From assembly GCF_000013185.1 (NCBI RefSeq), contig NC_007984.1:193618-257617 (forward strand): DNA of 64,000 bases, in the 5' to 3' direction. Position 1 is the stretch's first letter; the number at the start of each line of letters is the position of its first letter. A model generated the notes under the pieces. That model worked only from the letters and a program-made list of their open reading frames with translations, was not told the origin of the DNA and ran no database searches. The DNA comes from Baumannia cicadellinicola str. Hc (Homalodisca coagulata). GTDB taxonomy: Bacteria > Pseudomonadota > Gammaproteobacteria > Enterobacterales > Enterobacteriaceae. Shown piece by piece: positions 45,802-56,124 of the stretch. Made by a program: the position numbers and the translations under genes.

Positions 45802-46155
45802 ATACTTAGTTTCTATAGTTTGATAAAAAGCTATATTAAGTTGGTAAGTTGGTGAATAATATTCACCTCACGTACACCGTAAATAAAATGTAATACATTT
45901 TTGTGGCAGTATGCTGCCAAAATATTATCTTATATAAATCCAATAGAAGCTAGAGGAAACAACAATGCAGCACATAAACTATCGTTATCCATGCTTAGCA
46001 TAGATAAAATTTATAACATATCAATACTACGCTAGAGTAACATAGTATACTATTGCTTGCAGTAGGGTATAGAAGAGCAACTAATTTGACCGCTAGTTAG
46101 ATAACCTTAAATTAACTAGATAGATAAAAGTTTGGATTTATGACCGCAATAACTA
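45802..46155 (-). pseudogene. relA: Decayed N-terminal half of relA
   Basis: Minus-strand translation upstream of the intact fragment still follows RelA: TSGQISC and PYCKQ, then LL*RSIDML*ILSMLSMD, AALLFPLA (identical in E. coli, 45948-45975), DNILAAYCHKNVLHFIYGVREVNIIHQL. A TAG replaces the Trp of LLWRG at about 46032-46034 and TAA codons occur at 46014 and near 45936. At 45837-45852 the 8-mer TAAGTTGG is duplicated in tandem; removing one copy restores a continuous frame into the synthetase fragment. The remaining 46156-46358 shows nothing beyond the mtnN promoter region. Confidence 0.85.
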
Positions 46156-46358
46156 TACTAACATACTCATTAATATCTATAATGCATATATTTCAAAATT
46201 AGTATAGGTAATTACAGAAGAAATAGTAAATAATATTTACTACAAAATAATATTACTTGCTATATAAAACAAGCAATCCATGCTTACTAGATATTAGTGT
46301 ATGAATCACCCTAAACTAATTAGTTAGATTTAACTATATAGAATAAAAAATAAATAAT

Positions 46359-47048
46359 ATGATAATTGGCGTTATAGGAGCAATGGAACAAGAAGTAATG
46401 TTGCTTAGTAAGCAATTAGCCAAACTAAATATATGGCAACAGGCTAGATGTAATATTTATAGTGGTTGGTTGCATGGAAAAAAAGTAGTCTTAGTCCAAT
46501 CAGGGATTGGAAAGGTATCAGCTGCATTAGGCTGTACGCTACTACTAACTAATTTTGAAGCAACATTAGTTATTAACATAGGTTCAGCTGGCGGTTTATC
46601 ACCGGCATTAGCAGTTGGTGATATTATTGTATCGGAAGAAGTACAATATCACGATGTTAATGTAACAGCTTTTGGCTATGATAAAGGACAAATGGCTCAA
46701 TACCCATTATTATTTCCAGCGTCGCCTTCGTTAGTAGCTTTAACTAAGCAACTAACAGAACATACTAATATAAATGTCGTATGCGGTCAAATTATTAGTG
46801 GCGATATATTTATTAATGGCGGACAAGAGTTATATAAGCTTAAACGTAGATTTCCACAAGCAATAGCAGTAGATATGGAAGTAACTGCTATTGCTCAGAT
46901 ATGTTATCTGTTTGCTGTCCCCTTTGTAGGGATCCGTGTTATTACGGATATAGCTGACTCTGTTTCTCATAAGAGTTTTAAAGATAACCTAATAACAGTA
47001 GTATCTCATTTATCATTACTAGTATCAGATATAATACAAGCTTTATAA
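46359..47048 (+). CDS. mtnN: 5'-methylthioadenosine/S-adenosylhomocysteine nucleosidase
   Basis: It cleaves adenine from MTA, S-adenosylhomocysteine and 5'-deoxyadenosine, relieving product inhibition of SAM-dependent and radical-SAM enzymes such as LipA and QueE in this window. 229 aa against 232. Catalytic residues: Glu12 in GAMEQEV, Glu in VDMEVTAIAQ near residue 173, Asp in VITDIAD near 197. The adenine site GSAGG is intact. Convergent with erpA; btuF and yadS between them in E. coli are missing. Confidence 0.96.
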   Translation: MIIGVIGAMEQEVMLLSKQLAKLNIWQQARCNIYSGWLHGKKVVLVQSGIGKVSAALGCTLLLTNFEATLVINIGSAGGLSPALAVGDIIVSEEVQYHDVNVTAFGYDKGQMAQYPLLFPASPSLVALTKQLTEHTNINVVCGQIISGDIFINGGQELYKLKRRFPQAIAVDMEVTAIAQICYLFAVPFVGIRVITDIADSVSHKSFKDNLITVVSHLSLLVSDIIQAL

Positions 47049-47091
47049 TAATTTTCTTAGATACTACTCTCTACATCTGCCATAATAGAAT

Positions 47092-47439
47092 TTATGTCAT
47101 ACTAAATGACGATCCACAACTACAAGTCGTTTGAACATTTGGGTTAATAATAAAAAAGCGTGAACCTTTTAGTCCCTCACTATAATCTACTAATCCACCC
47201 AATAAATATTGTAGACTAATTGGGTCTACTATTAATACGACACCTTGTTTTTCTATTGCAATATCTTCTTCGTTAACTTTGTCATCAAAAGTAAAACCAT
47301 ATTGTAAGCCACTACAACCACCACCAGTAATATAGACGCGAAATTTAAGATGTGGATTAGCTTCTTCAGCAATAAGTGTTTTAATTCTATTAATAGCTGA
47401 ATCAGTTAATTGTAAAGGAAATCTAATCATTTCATTCAT
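47092..47439 (-). CDS. erpA: Iron-sulfur cluster carrier ErpA (A-type)
   Basis: It delivers [4Fe-4S] clusters to apo-enzymes; in E. coli the isoprenoid enzymes IspG and IspH are clients. 115 aa against 114. The three cluster cysteines are in [10 protein letters not shown] (near 42) and the TTCSCGSSF end (near 107 and 109). [17 protein letters not shown] is conserved. GGAATAAAC precedes the ATG. Likely clients in this window include LipA, QueE and CysI. A large palindrome lies 22 bases upstream. Confidence 0.96.
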   Translation of the reverse strand: MNEMIRFPLQLTDSAINRIKTLIAEEANPHLKFRVYITGGGCSGLQYGFTFDDKVNEEDIAIEKQGVVLIVDPISLQYLLGGLVDYSEGLKGSRFFIINPNVQTTCSCGSSFSMT

Positions 47440-47460
47440 AATGTTTATTCCTCGTAGGCA

Positions 47461-47485
47461 AATTGATTAATATTATTAATCAATT
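47461..47485. repeat. Perfect inverted repeat upstream of erpA
   Basis: AATTGATTAAT and ATTAATCAATT are exact complements separated by ATT (11-3-11). It sits in the erpA leader or promoter, about 22 bases before the start codon. It does not look like an IscR site. It might be a terminator for upstream minus-strand transcripts or an RNA hairpin in the leader. Confidence 0.55.
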
Positions 47486-48850
47486 AGATGACGAAAAATA
47501 TGCTACATATTACTCAAGATATTCTTACTACCATGTTCTTCTTTTTCAGTGTTGATTTGCTGATATCTTTGTTAACGATGTGTAATTTTTGATATAAATA
47601 CTACGTCTTATTCTTCCAAATTGGTATAGTATGTAATGTACTATTACTATAGCAATACTAAATTGCTCGTATTATCAATAAACATTTTACTAATACCTTA
47701 AGGAGGTATTAAATTTAGTTTGATCATCATTATCTTGACCTATCAAAATAAGATAAAATTTTTCCATATATAACAATAAACCAGCTATTAATTTTAGTAA
47801 TACTATTTTTTGCGTGAATATGGTACGTTAGAAATCTAATTGCTTATGCAGTTCCATGCTCTACAACTATGTTACATAGCATATAACATATGCAGCCTGA
47901 GCTGGAATTACAGTTGGTATAATGTCTGACCATGTTCGTTCACGACTAAAATAACTGCTGATAATTTGGCATAGTTACCATAATTAGCAATTATTTTGAG
48001 GAATATCTGTGTTTTTACTCATAGATCAGGCTGCATACTTAACATTAGTTGAATGTAGCATATTAATCAGCCTAGAGCCTAGGATTGATGCGTCAAACAT
48101 CAATATTAAGTTATAGATCTAAATTGTTAATTTCTAGTATGTTTTTGTTCGTAAAAACAATTTTAACTCAAATTAGTCCTTTCTTCAGGAAAGGAAAAGA
48201 TTGGTGTAATAACTAAATGCTATTATTACGCATAGTAAATTTACTGGATGATTAATGTAGGACACAGTATTACATACCTTCTAATATTGTTGCTACTTCA
48301 TAGCTACTGTAAAACATACCAGGTTCTAGATAAACTAGACAGCAATAAACCGCTGCGGGTAATTGCCAAACTTGACCGACCATATCTATCTAAATAACAG
48401 CCATATTAATCAACCAATCTAACTAAGAAGATACGTAGATACTAGCTAATACGATACGAGAAGAGGTATTTTTTATTTCTGCGTCATATAGTAAGACGAT
48501 AATTAAGCAAGATTTTGTAACAATAATATTTTACTATCTACTAACTATTTACTTGTTTATATTTGTTCTTTTATATTTCTAATATATTACACTACTCCTA
48601 CTTAATAAACAAGAATCTTAGTAAGATTTTGCGTAAACATTACTTACTTATATATTACTTCAATAATTAATGGAAACTACTTTAGTTTAGACCATTATAT
48701 AGATAGGTTACTAAAAGTAATCTTTTGTGAAGTGAAAAACTTGGCATGAATAATGAATTATTGATAACCTTAATGTCATCGGCTATTTATACCTATTTTT
48801 TCCCCTATTAGTAATTAATAATACATGTTATTGATTGAAGGAGAAGCAAT
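47486..48850. other. 1.4 kb gene graveyard between erpA and dksA
   Basis: No intact gene on either strand. The middle (47739-48470) is a degraded mrcB, listed separately. 47486-47738 contains only a small hairpin (TAATACC/GGTATTA, 47691-47711), and 48471-48850 holds a palindrome AATCTTAGTAAGATT (48614-48628) and presumably the dksA promoter. E. coli has clcA, hemL, fhu genes, mrcB, hrpB and sfsA between erpA and dksA; apart from mrcB I could not recognise any of them. Confidence 0.6.
47739..48470 (-). pseudogene. mrcB: mrcB (penicillin-binding protein 1b) pseudogene
   Basis: Minus-strand translations follow E. coli PBP1b in order, in changing frames and with many stops. YGCYLD (48388-48405; E. 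coli YGVYLD); QVWQLPAAVY (48345-48374; KVWQLPAAVY) then LEPGM; KFTMRNNSI (EFTVQANSI); RINPRL (48075-48092; RLDPRL); then, after a large deletion, IPAQAAY (47888-47908; VPAQAAY) and SWFIVIYGKILSYFDR (47739-47786; TWFAGIDGSTVTITWVGR). The glycosyltransferase core and the KTGT motif are lost. Position between erpA and dksA matches E. coli. Confidence 0.85.
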
Positions 48851-49306
48851 ATGCTCAAAAGCAAAAATCGTAAAGCATCCTCCTTAAGTATTCTTACCAT
48901 AGCTGGGTTAGAACCATATCAACTGAAGCCTGGCGAAAAATATATGAATGATGCCCAACTACTCTATTTTAGATGTATTTTAGAAACTTGGCGTAATCAA
49001 CTGCGAGATGAAGTTGAGCGTACCGTTTTACATATGCGAGATGAGGCGGCCAATTTTCCTGACCCGGTAGATAGAGCTGCTCAAGAAGAAGAATTTAATC
49101 TTGAACTACGTAATCGTGATCGAGAACGTAAACTAATAAAAAAAATAGAAAAAACTCTAAAAAAAGTGGAAGAAAATAATTTTGGTTTCTGTGAAACTTG
49201 CGGTATTGAAATTGGTATACGCCGCTTAGAAGCACGTCCTACCGCTGATTTATGTATAGACTGCAAAACCTTAGCTGAAATTAGAGAAAAACAAATAGTA
49301 GGATAA
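48851..49306 (+). CDS. dksA: RNA polymerase-binding transcription factor DksA
   Basis: It binds the RNA polymerase secondary channel and, with ppGpp, resets transcription of rRNA and biosynthetic promoters. 151 aa, the same length as in E. coli. The coiled coil with tip residues [11 protein letters not shown] (the two Asp near 71 and 74) and the zinc finger CETC ... CIDC are intact. A strong GAAGGAGAAG ribosome binding site precedes the ATG. Its partner ppGpp would have to come from the truncated RelA at 45.1 kb or from SpoT elsewhere. Confidence 0.97.
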   Translation: MLKSKNRKASSLSILTIAGLEPYQLKPGEKYMNDAQLLYFRCILETWRNQLRDEVERTVLHMRDEAANFPDPVDRAAQEEEFNLELRNRDRERKLIKKIEKTLKKVEENNFGFCETCGIEIGIRRLEARPTADLCIDCKTLAEIREKQIVG

Positions 49307-49545
49307 TAATAACTATATTACCATAATATATTGAATTGCATACTATATTATATAATTTAGAATATTGTTCTAATCTAGAAAATATTGCGAGTAGATAGTA
49401 GCTAACAAGCAATCTATACTTAATCTAGTTATATAGTGCCACTATAGAGTGGATAGGCTATTTTTGACTTTTTTATATAAGTATTCTTTACATATTTAGT
49501 TACTCATTCTGTTTCTGTATACTTTATTTATTACTGAGGTTAACT
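49307..49545. other. Gap between dksA and pcnB
   Basis: 240 AT-rich bases. gluQ lies here in E. coli; I see no trace of it. The end holds the GAGG ribosome binding site used by pcnB. Confidence 0.5.
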
Positions 49546-50865
49546 ATTTTTAACCAACAAGACAATTTTTCCCTTCAGGGACGTTACAGTCAAACTATAG
49601 ATACTGTATTAGAGGATAGACAACATTTAACGATTATTCCACGTAATCAACACTCTATATCGCGTAAAGATATTAGTACAAATGCATTAAAGGTACTTTA
49701 TCGCCTGAGTAAGGCGGGATTCAAAGCTTACTTAGTTGGTGGTTGTGTCCGTGATATTTTATTAGGTAAAAAACCTAAGGACTTTGATATTACTACTAAT
49801 GCTACTCCAGAAGAAATGCGTAAATTATTTCGTAATTGCCGACTAGTAGGTCGCCGTTTTCGCCTTGCTCATGTAATCTTCGGTGCCGAAATCATTGAGG
49901 TTGCTACCTTACGTGGTCATCATAAGATGCTTAATTATCAATACAGCAAGGTTTCAACTACATCATTCAAATATAATAACGGTATGCTATTACGAGATAA
50001 TATTTTTGGCTCTATTGAAGAAGATGCTCAACGCCGAGATTTCTCCGTTAACTGTCTCTATTATAGTATAGAAGATTTTACTGTACGTGACTATACAGGA
50101 GGCCTCATAGATTTACGTGATGGTAAAATTCGTATGATTGGTGATCCTGAGACTAGGTATCGCGAAGATCCAGTTAGAATGCTACGTGCGGTACGATTTG
50201 CCGCTAAATTAAATATGATAATCAGCGAAGAAACAGCTAAGCCTATTCTACAACTTGCAACTTTATTAGATAATATTCCTCCAGCTCGGCGCTTCGATGA
50301 AGCATTAAAATTATTACACACAGGATATGGTGAACTTACTTATCGTTTACTCTGTAAATACCAGCTATTGAAACCACTATTCCCCCTGATTAGCAAACAT
50401 GTTACCGAGCATGGTAATAGTTATATGGAAAATATGATAATCTTAGTACTTACTCAGACCGACCGAAGTTTTCATAAATCCAGTATAGTTAATCCTGCGT
50501 TATTATTTGCTGCTATGCTATGGTATCCTTTATTAGATTATGCACAAAAGCTAATGCAAGAAAAACCCATATTCTATTTAGAAGCTTTTGTACTATCGAT
50601 GACTAATATACTAGATGAACAATGTAAAACATTAGCTCTGCCTAAGAAGATAACAACACTAATGCGTGATATATGGCAATTACAGCTTAGATTATCTCGT
50701 TATCCAAATAAAAAAGCTAGAAAACTGATAGAGCATCCTAAATTTAGTGCTGCTTATGATTTACTATTACTACGTGCAAAAATAGAAGAAAAGGTGGAAT
50801 TAAAAAGGATGACTAACTGGTGGCGAGAATTACAAGCTACAGTACCATTATGTAATAATAAATAA
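49546..50865 (+). CDS. pcnB: Poly(A) polymerase I with ATT start codon
   Basis: It adds poly(A) tails that speed RNA decay. The ORF with an ATG at 49816 would lack the nucleotidyltransferase motif. The frame is open upstream and reads [34 protein letters not shown] and [15 protein letters not shown], all matching E. coli PcnB. No ATG, GTG or TTG exists between the upstream TGA (49465) and this region. ATT at 49546 begins (Met)FNQQDNF, parallel to E. coli MFTRVANF, which starts at AUU, and GAGG lies six bases before it. 439 aa against 465; the C-terminal basic tail is lost. Confidence 0.9.
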   Translation: MFNQQDNFSLQGRYSQTIDTVLEDRQHLTIIPRNQHSISRKDISTNALKVLYRLSKAGFKAYLVGGCVRDILLGKKPKDFDITTNATPEEMRKLFRNCRLVGRRFRLAHVIFGAEIIEVATLRGHHKMLNYQYSKVSTTSFKYNNGMLLRDNIFGSIEEDAQRRDFSVNCLYYSIEDFTVRDYTGGLIDLRDGKIRMIGDPETRYREDPVRMLRAVRFAAKLNMIISEETAKPILQLATLLDNIPPARRFDEALKLLHTGYGELTYRLLCKYQLLKPLFPLISKHVTEHGNSYMENMIILVLTQTDRSFHKSSIVNPALLFAAMLWYPLLDYAQKLMQEKPIFYLEAFVLSMTNILDEQCKTLALPKKITTLMRDIWQLQLRLSRYPNKKARKLIEHPKFSAAYDLLLLRAKIEEKVELKRMTNWWRELQATVPLCNNK

Positions 50866-50890
50866 TATCAATAAAGAGTGATAATAACTC

Positions 50891-51394
50891 ATGGAAGTAG
50901 TATTTATAGCCCTTGGTAGTAATCTAGCTGAACCACTGCAGCAAGTAGAGAACGCTCTATTTCAGTTAGATAATCTACCAAAAACTAGTATTATTAAGTG
51001 TTCTTCTTACTATCGTAGCCGCCCGTTAGGGCCAAAAAATCAACCAGATTACTTAAATGCAGTAGTAGCCATAAAAACAGCACTTCAACCAGAAGAACTG
51101 TTAGTTCATACACAGTTTATTGAAGCAAAGCAGGGACGTGACCGTCAAAAATCTCGTTTTGGACCACGTACACTAGATTTAGATATTTTACTCTTTGGTA
51201 ATAGAATTATTTCCACTAAGAAGTTGACTATACCCCATTATGATATGCATCAACGTGAATTCATGCTTTATCCTCTAGAAGAAATTGCGCCAAATTTACA
51301 ATTACCTAATGGTACAACATTAGTTAAACTACGACGTAAGATTGCACGTAATGGCCTAATTTTTTGGCATGATAACCATCTGCTAAGTTATTAG
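50891..51394 (+). CDS. folK: HPPK, 6-hydroxymethyl-dihydropterin pyrophosphokinase FolK
   Basis: It activates hydroxymethyldihydropterin for folate synthesis. 167 aa against 159 in E. coli. The signature [13 protein letters not shown], with the two Asp that bind magnesium, is near residue 95; ALGSNLAEP at the N-terminus and [16 protein letters not shown] are conserved. 25 bases downstream of pcnB and upstream of panB, as in E. coli (pcnB-folK-panB-panC). Confidence 0.96.
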   Translation: MEVVFIALGSNLAEPLQQVENALFQLDNLPKTSIIKCSSYYRSRPLGPKNQPDYLNAVVAIKTALQPEELLVHTQFIEAKQGRDRQKSRFGPRTLDLDILLFGNRIISTKKLTIPHYDMHQREFMLYPLEEIAPNLQLPNGTTLVKLRRKIARNGLIFWHDNHLLSY

Positions 51395-51450
51395 TTACCT
51401 ATCTAAAAATTATCGGTGCTGTGATTTTAACAAAGCTAGATAGAGGTTAT

Positions 51451-52248
51451 ATGAATATAACGACAATTTCACATTTACGTAAATATAAACAGCGACAACA
51501 AAAATTTGCTGCTATTACTGCTTATGATGCAGCTTTTGCTTCTTTATTTGAACAGAATGGTATTCAAGTAATGTTAGTAGGAGATTCACTAGGTATGACT
51601 ATTCAAGGAAATGATTCCACGTTACCTGTAACATTAGAAGATATGATTTACCATACACGTTGTGTTCGTCGTGGCGCACCATACTGCTTACTAATAGCGG
51701 ACCTACCATTTATGTGTTACGCTACTTTATATCAGGCTTATGATAACGCTGCAGCACTTATGCGAGCAGGTGCTAATATAGTTAAACTAGAAGGTGGTGG
51801 TTGCTGGGTAACGAAAATCGTCCGATGCTTAACCGATCGTGCTGTACCAGTATGCTGCCATCTAGGTTTAACTCCTCAATCAGTAAATATCTTAGGTGGT
51901 TATAAAATTCAGGGTAGAGATAAAGATAGTGCAGATAGGATATTATCTGAGTCAATAGCATTGGAACTTGCTGGAGCTCAAATGCTAGTCCTAGAATGTG
52001 TACCAATTACTTTGTCTGAACGAATAGCAGACGTATTAACAATACCAGTTATTGGTATTGGTGCTGGTCCTGTCACGGACGGCCAGATCTTGGTAATGCA
52101 AGATATACTAGGTATTACGGGGAATCGTATTCCATCTTTCGCTAAAAATTTTCTCACTGATAGTAGAGATATTCCTACAGCGATTCAGCTTTATGTACAA
52201 GAAGTAGAAACTGGTAAATTTCCTGCAGTACAACACTATTTCTCCTAA
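51451..52248 (+). CDS. panB: Ketopantoate hydroxymethyltransferase PanB
   Basis: It makes ketopantoate from ketoisovalerate, the first committed step to pantothenate. I chose the ATG at 51451 ([15 protein letters not shown]), with AGAGG upstream, giving 265 aa against 264; a GTG 30 bases earlier is less likely. [35 protein letters not shown] and [15 protein letters not shown] are conserved, including the metal-binding Asp and Glu. The substrate comes from the valine pathway, which may be supplied by a partner. panC follows after 18 bases. Confidence 0.96.
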   Translation: MNITTISHLRKYKQRQQKFAAITAYDAAFASLFEQNGIQVMLVGDSLGMTIQGNDSTLPVTLEDMIYHTRCVRRGAPYCLLIADLPFMCYATLYQAYDNAAALMRAGANIVKLEGGGCWVTKIVRCLTDRAVPVCCHLGLTPQSVNILGGYKIQGRDKDSADRILSESIALELAGAQMLVLECVPITLSERIADVLTIPVIGIGAGPVTDGQILVMQDILGITGNRIPSFAKNFLTDSRDIPTAIQLYVQEVETGKFPAVQHYFS

Positions 52249-52266
52249 CATCAAAGGATTAGGTAC

Positions 52267-53124
52267 GTGCTTATTATCGATAATATTACTATCTTGCGTC
52301 AAACAATTAAGCAGTGGCGCAAATCAATACAAAGTATCGCCCTTATCCCAACCATGGGTAATCTACATGATGGGCATATGACTATAGTTAATCAAGGGCG
52401 GTCACATACTAATATTGTTATTGTCAGCATATTTGTGAACCCCATGCAATTCGATAGGGAGGAAGATTTATTCCTTTATCCACGTACTTTACAGTCAGAT
52501 TATGAAAAACTTCATAAGATTGGTGTAGATGCAGTTTTTGTCCCCTCGGTAGAAACAATGTATCGGGATAACATTAATTGCCATACATTTCTAGATGTGC
52601 CCAACTTATCAAGTATATTAGAAGGTATTTACCGACCAAACCACTTTCGTGGAGTAGCTACAATTATCAGTAAATTATTTAATTTAGTACAGCCTAATGT
52701 AGTCTATTTTGGTGAAAAAGACTTTCAACAATTAGTACTAATTCGGCAGATGGTACGTGATATGAACTATGATATTGAGATAATTGCAGTACCAACTGTA
52801 CGTGCCAACGATGGTTTAGCATTGAGTTCACGCAATAGTTATCTAACGCCAGAACAACGCAAGATAGCACCTAAACTGTATCAAGTTATGCAAACACTAG
52901 TAACTAATTTATGTTCTGGTGAAAAAAATATAGACGTTCTACTTAATAAAGCAGCAAAACAATTAAGTAAGTTTGGATTTACTCCGGAAATATTAGAAAT
53001 ACGTGATGCTATAACTCTCCAACCAATTACCATAAATAGTAAAAAGGTGGTAGTATTATTTAGTGCTTGGCTAGGTAAGGCTAGGCTAATAGATAATACT
53101 CAGGTGAGTATACCTAAAGAATAA
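52267..53124 (+). CDS. panC: Pantothenate synthetase PanC
   Basis: It condenses pantoate and beta-alanine. It starts at a GTG ([12 protein letters not shown]) with AAGGATTAGG upstream; 285 aa against 283. The HIGH-like motif is [11 protein letters not shown] near residue 30, and [15 protein letters not shown] (here [11 protein letters not shown]) and LSSRNSYL are intact. panD, which makes beta-alanine and sits beside panC in E. coli, is not present here. The product leads to CoaBC and CoaD. Confidence 0.96.
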
Positions 53125-53322
53125 GTTCATTAATTAATTTTAGCACTATTATGGCTGGCTTAAATTAATCTTATTTCTTCAATTAGATCACGGCAGTTCT
53201 TTTGCTGACCAACTATCTATGAGTTATATACTAACAGTAGTATGCTTGCCATAAAGGAAACTAGGTAGGCTAGCTAACTATTCAAATTAAGGCATCATTT
53301 TGCTTAAGGATGACTTACTGCT

Positions 53323-55908
53323 ATGCAAGAGTTTTATGACCCCAAAAATATTGAATCCACCATTCAGCAATACTGGCACGAAAATAATACCTTTACCGTA
53401 ACTGAAGATTTTAGTAAAGAAAAATATTATTGTCTCTCTATGCTACCATATCCATCTGGCAATTTGCACATGGGACATGTACGTAATTATACAATAGGCG
53501 ACGTACTTTCTCGCTATCATCGAATGTTAGGTAAAAACGTAATGCAACCAATTGGTTGGGATGCATTTGGTTTACCTGCTGAAAGAGCGGCATTGAAAAA
53601 TCAAACTGCACCCGCTACCTGGACCTATGCCAACATTGAAACGATGAAAAAACAATTAAAGCAACTAGGATTTAGTTATGACTGGAGCCGTGAAATAACA
53701 ACATGTCGACCAGAGTACTACCGTTGGGAACAATGGTTCTTTATCCAGTTATATGAGAAAGGCTTAGTTTATAAAAAGACCTCATTTGTTAACTGGTGCT
53801 CAAATGATCAAACAGTATTAGCTAATGAACAGGTTATTGATGGTTGCTGCTGGCGATGTGGTGCTCCTATTATGTTAAAAGATATTCCACAGTGGTTCTT
53901 AAAAATTACTGCTTATGCAGACCAGTTACTTCATGATCTAGATAAACTAGATGGTTGGCCTGAACAAATAAAAAATATGCAACGTAACTGGATTGGTCGT
54001 TCTGAAGGAATCAATATTACCTTTCAAGTAATTGACATGAAAGAAACACTTACTATTTATACTACTCGTCCTGATACCTTAATGGGTGTTACCTATTTAT
54101 CGATTGCAATTAATCATCATTTGGCACAGCAAGCTGCTAACAATAATCGACTATTATCTGATTTTATTGAACATAGCCGTCCTACGAAATTATCAGAAGC
54201 AGAAATAGTGAAAGTTAATAGGGTTAAAACTGGCATATTTACTGGTCTATACGCTATCCATCCGCTAACAGAAGAGAAACTTCCAATATGGGTTACCAAT
54301 TTTGTACTAATGGATTATGGTACAGGAGCAATCATGGCTGTACCCGGACACGATCAACGTGATTGGGATTTTGCCCGTCAATATAATCTACCTGTGAAAA
54401 ATATTATCCGTAATATAGACGGTAGTAAACCTACGATTAGCGGGATTATTCCCGAAGGAATTCTATATAATTCTGGCGAGTTTAATGGTCTTCGTTCTCT
54501 AGAGGCCAGTAAAATAATTACTGATATATTAGTAGCACGTGGTATAGGAGAAACAAAAGTCAACTATCGTCTGCGTGACTGGGTGATTTCACGTCAACGG
54601 TACTGGGGTACACCAATACCTATGATGACACTAGAAGATGGTACTGTAGTACCAACTCCAGTAGATCAGCTTCCAGTAATACTACCTGAATATCTTTTGA
54701 TAAATAGTATCTCTAATCCACTTAAAGATGATCATCTATGGATGAAAACAAATTATAATAATAATATAGCAACGCGTGAAACAGATACTTTCGATACTTT
54801 TATGGAATCTTCATGGTACTACGCGCGTTATACCTGTCCAAATTATGACCAAGGCATGTTAGATACTACTGCGGCAAACTATTGGTTACCTATAGATCAA
54901 TATATTGGAGGTATTGAACATGCTATCATGCACTTAATGTACTTCCGTTTTTATCATAAATTATTACGCGATGCTGGTATGTTAACCTCAGATGAGCCGA
55001 CAATACGCATATTATGTCAGGGTATGGTGCTAGCTGATTCATTTTACTATATTAGTTGTACTACTGGTGAGCGTATATGGGTATCACCCATTAATGTTCG
55101 AGTACAACGTGACGAAAAAGGTAATATCATTAATGCTATTGACTTACAGGGTCATCATTTAGTATATGCTGGTACGATCAAAATGTCTAAATCTAAAAAT
55201 AACAGTATAGATCCACTAACCATGGTAGAAAAATATGGTGCCGATACTATACGTCTATTTATAATGTTTGCATCTCCAGTAACAATGGCCTTAGAATGGC
55301 GAGAATCTGGTGTAGAAGGTGCTAATCGATTTTTGAAACGTCTCTGGAAGTTAACTTATGATCATATTCAGCGCGGTAAGGTAATTAAGTTAGATTTAGC
55401 AGCTATGAGTAACGATAATAAAATACTGAGAAGAGAACTACATCAAACCATAGCTAAAGTTACCGATGATATTAGTCGTCGTTATGCTTTTAATACTGCT
55501 ATTGCTGCTCTGATGGAAATAACAAATAAACTAATGCATGCCTCATACCATAGTCAACAAGACCGTGCTATAGTGCAGGAAGCTCTACTGGCGGTAGTTC
55601 GTATGTTATATCCATTTACTCCTCATCTATGCTTTAAGCTATGGCAAGCACTAAATGGAGAAGGAGATATTGATAATGCACCATGGCCTATAGTAGATCA
55701 ATTAGCTTTGGTAGAAGATACTAACTTAATAGTAATTCAGATTAATGGTAGATTCAGGAGTAAAATTATAGTACCAGTTAGTGCCGATAAAGCATTGATT
55801 ATTGAACGTGCTTCTAAAGAAAAATTAGTCGCTAAATATCTAGAAGGAACTAAAGTACAAAAAATAATTTATGTGCCTGGCAAATTACTCAACCTAGTTT
55901 TAAAATAG
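53323..55908 (+). CDS. leuS: Leucyl-tRNA synthetase
   Basis: 861 aa against 860 in E. coli. The class I HIGH motif is in [14 protein letters not shown] near residue 43, and KMSKS in [14 protein letters not shown] near 622. The CP1 editing domain with [13 protein letters not shown] and the conserved Asp region [10 protein letters not shown] is present. Zinc-ribbon cysteines near 159-177 are partly kept (CSND, CCWRCG). It heads the block leuS-holA-nadD-mrdA-mrdB-lipB-lipA, as in E. coli apart from missing lptE, cobC, rsfS, rlmH, rlpA, dacA and ybeD. Confidence 0.97.
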   Translation: MQEFYDPKNIESTIQQYWHENNTFTVTEDFSKEKYYCLSMLPYPSGNLHMGHVRNYTIGDVLSRYHRMLGKNVMQPIGWDAFGLPAERAALKNQTAPATWTYANIETMKKQLKQLGFSYDWSREITTCRPEYYRWEQWFFIQLYEKGLVYKKTSFVNWCSNDQTVLANEQVIDGCCWRCGAPIMLKDIPQWFLKITAYADQLLHDLDKLDGWPEQIKNMQRNWIGRSEGINITFQVIDMKETLTIYTTRPDTLMGVTYLSIAINHHLAQQAANNNRLLSDFIEHSRPTKLSEAEIVKVNRVKTGIFTGLYAIHPLTEEKLPIWVTNFVLMDYGTGAIMAVPGHDQRDWDFARQYNLPVKNIIRNIDGSKPTISGIIPEGILYNSGEFNGLRSLEASKIITDILVARGIGETKVNYRLRDWVISRQRYWGTPIPMMTLEDGTVVPTPVDQLPVILPEYLLINSISNPLKDDHLWMKTNYNNNIATRETDTFDTFMESSWYYARYTCPNYDQGMLDTTAANYWLPIDQYIGGIEHAIMHLMYFRFYHKLLRDAGMLTSDEPTIRILCQGMVLADSFYYISCTTGERIWVSPINVRVQRDEKGNIINAIDLQGHHLVYAGTIKMSKSKNNSIDPLTMVEKYGADTIRLFIMFASPVTMALEWRESGVEGANRFLKRLWKLTYDHIQRGKVIKLDLAAMSNDNKILRRELHQTIAKVTDDISRRYAFNTAIAALMEITNKLMHASYHSQQDRAIVQEALLAVVRMLYPFTPHLCFKLWQALNGEGDIDNAPWPIVDQLALVEDTNLIVIQINGRFRSKIIVPVSADKALIIERASKEKLVAKYLEGTKVQKIIYVPGKLLNLVLK

Positions 55909-56124
55909 TTTTATTCATTGAATGCTAATACCTCAGGAACCCTTATACGATACCCGAAGATTCGTTTTACATTAATCATAAATCATAGCAGTTTGTGCTG
56001 TGATTTATTGTTCTAATAACAGTAAAACTTATCCGTAAACATACATAATAGATAAATCTAGTATGATAATATATATAAATGCTACTAAATACTATATAGT
56101 ATGTGATTATATTAATGCAATGAA

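Noticed and set aside
55909-56124. Possible lptE remnant between leuS and holA
   Set aside because: A short VKLIRK match to the LptE C-terminus (QLIRK) is in the right place, but four identical residues in one frame are too little to claim.
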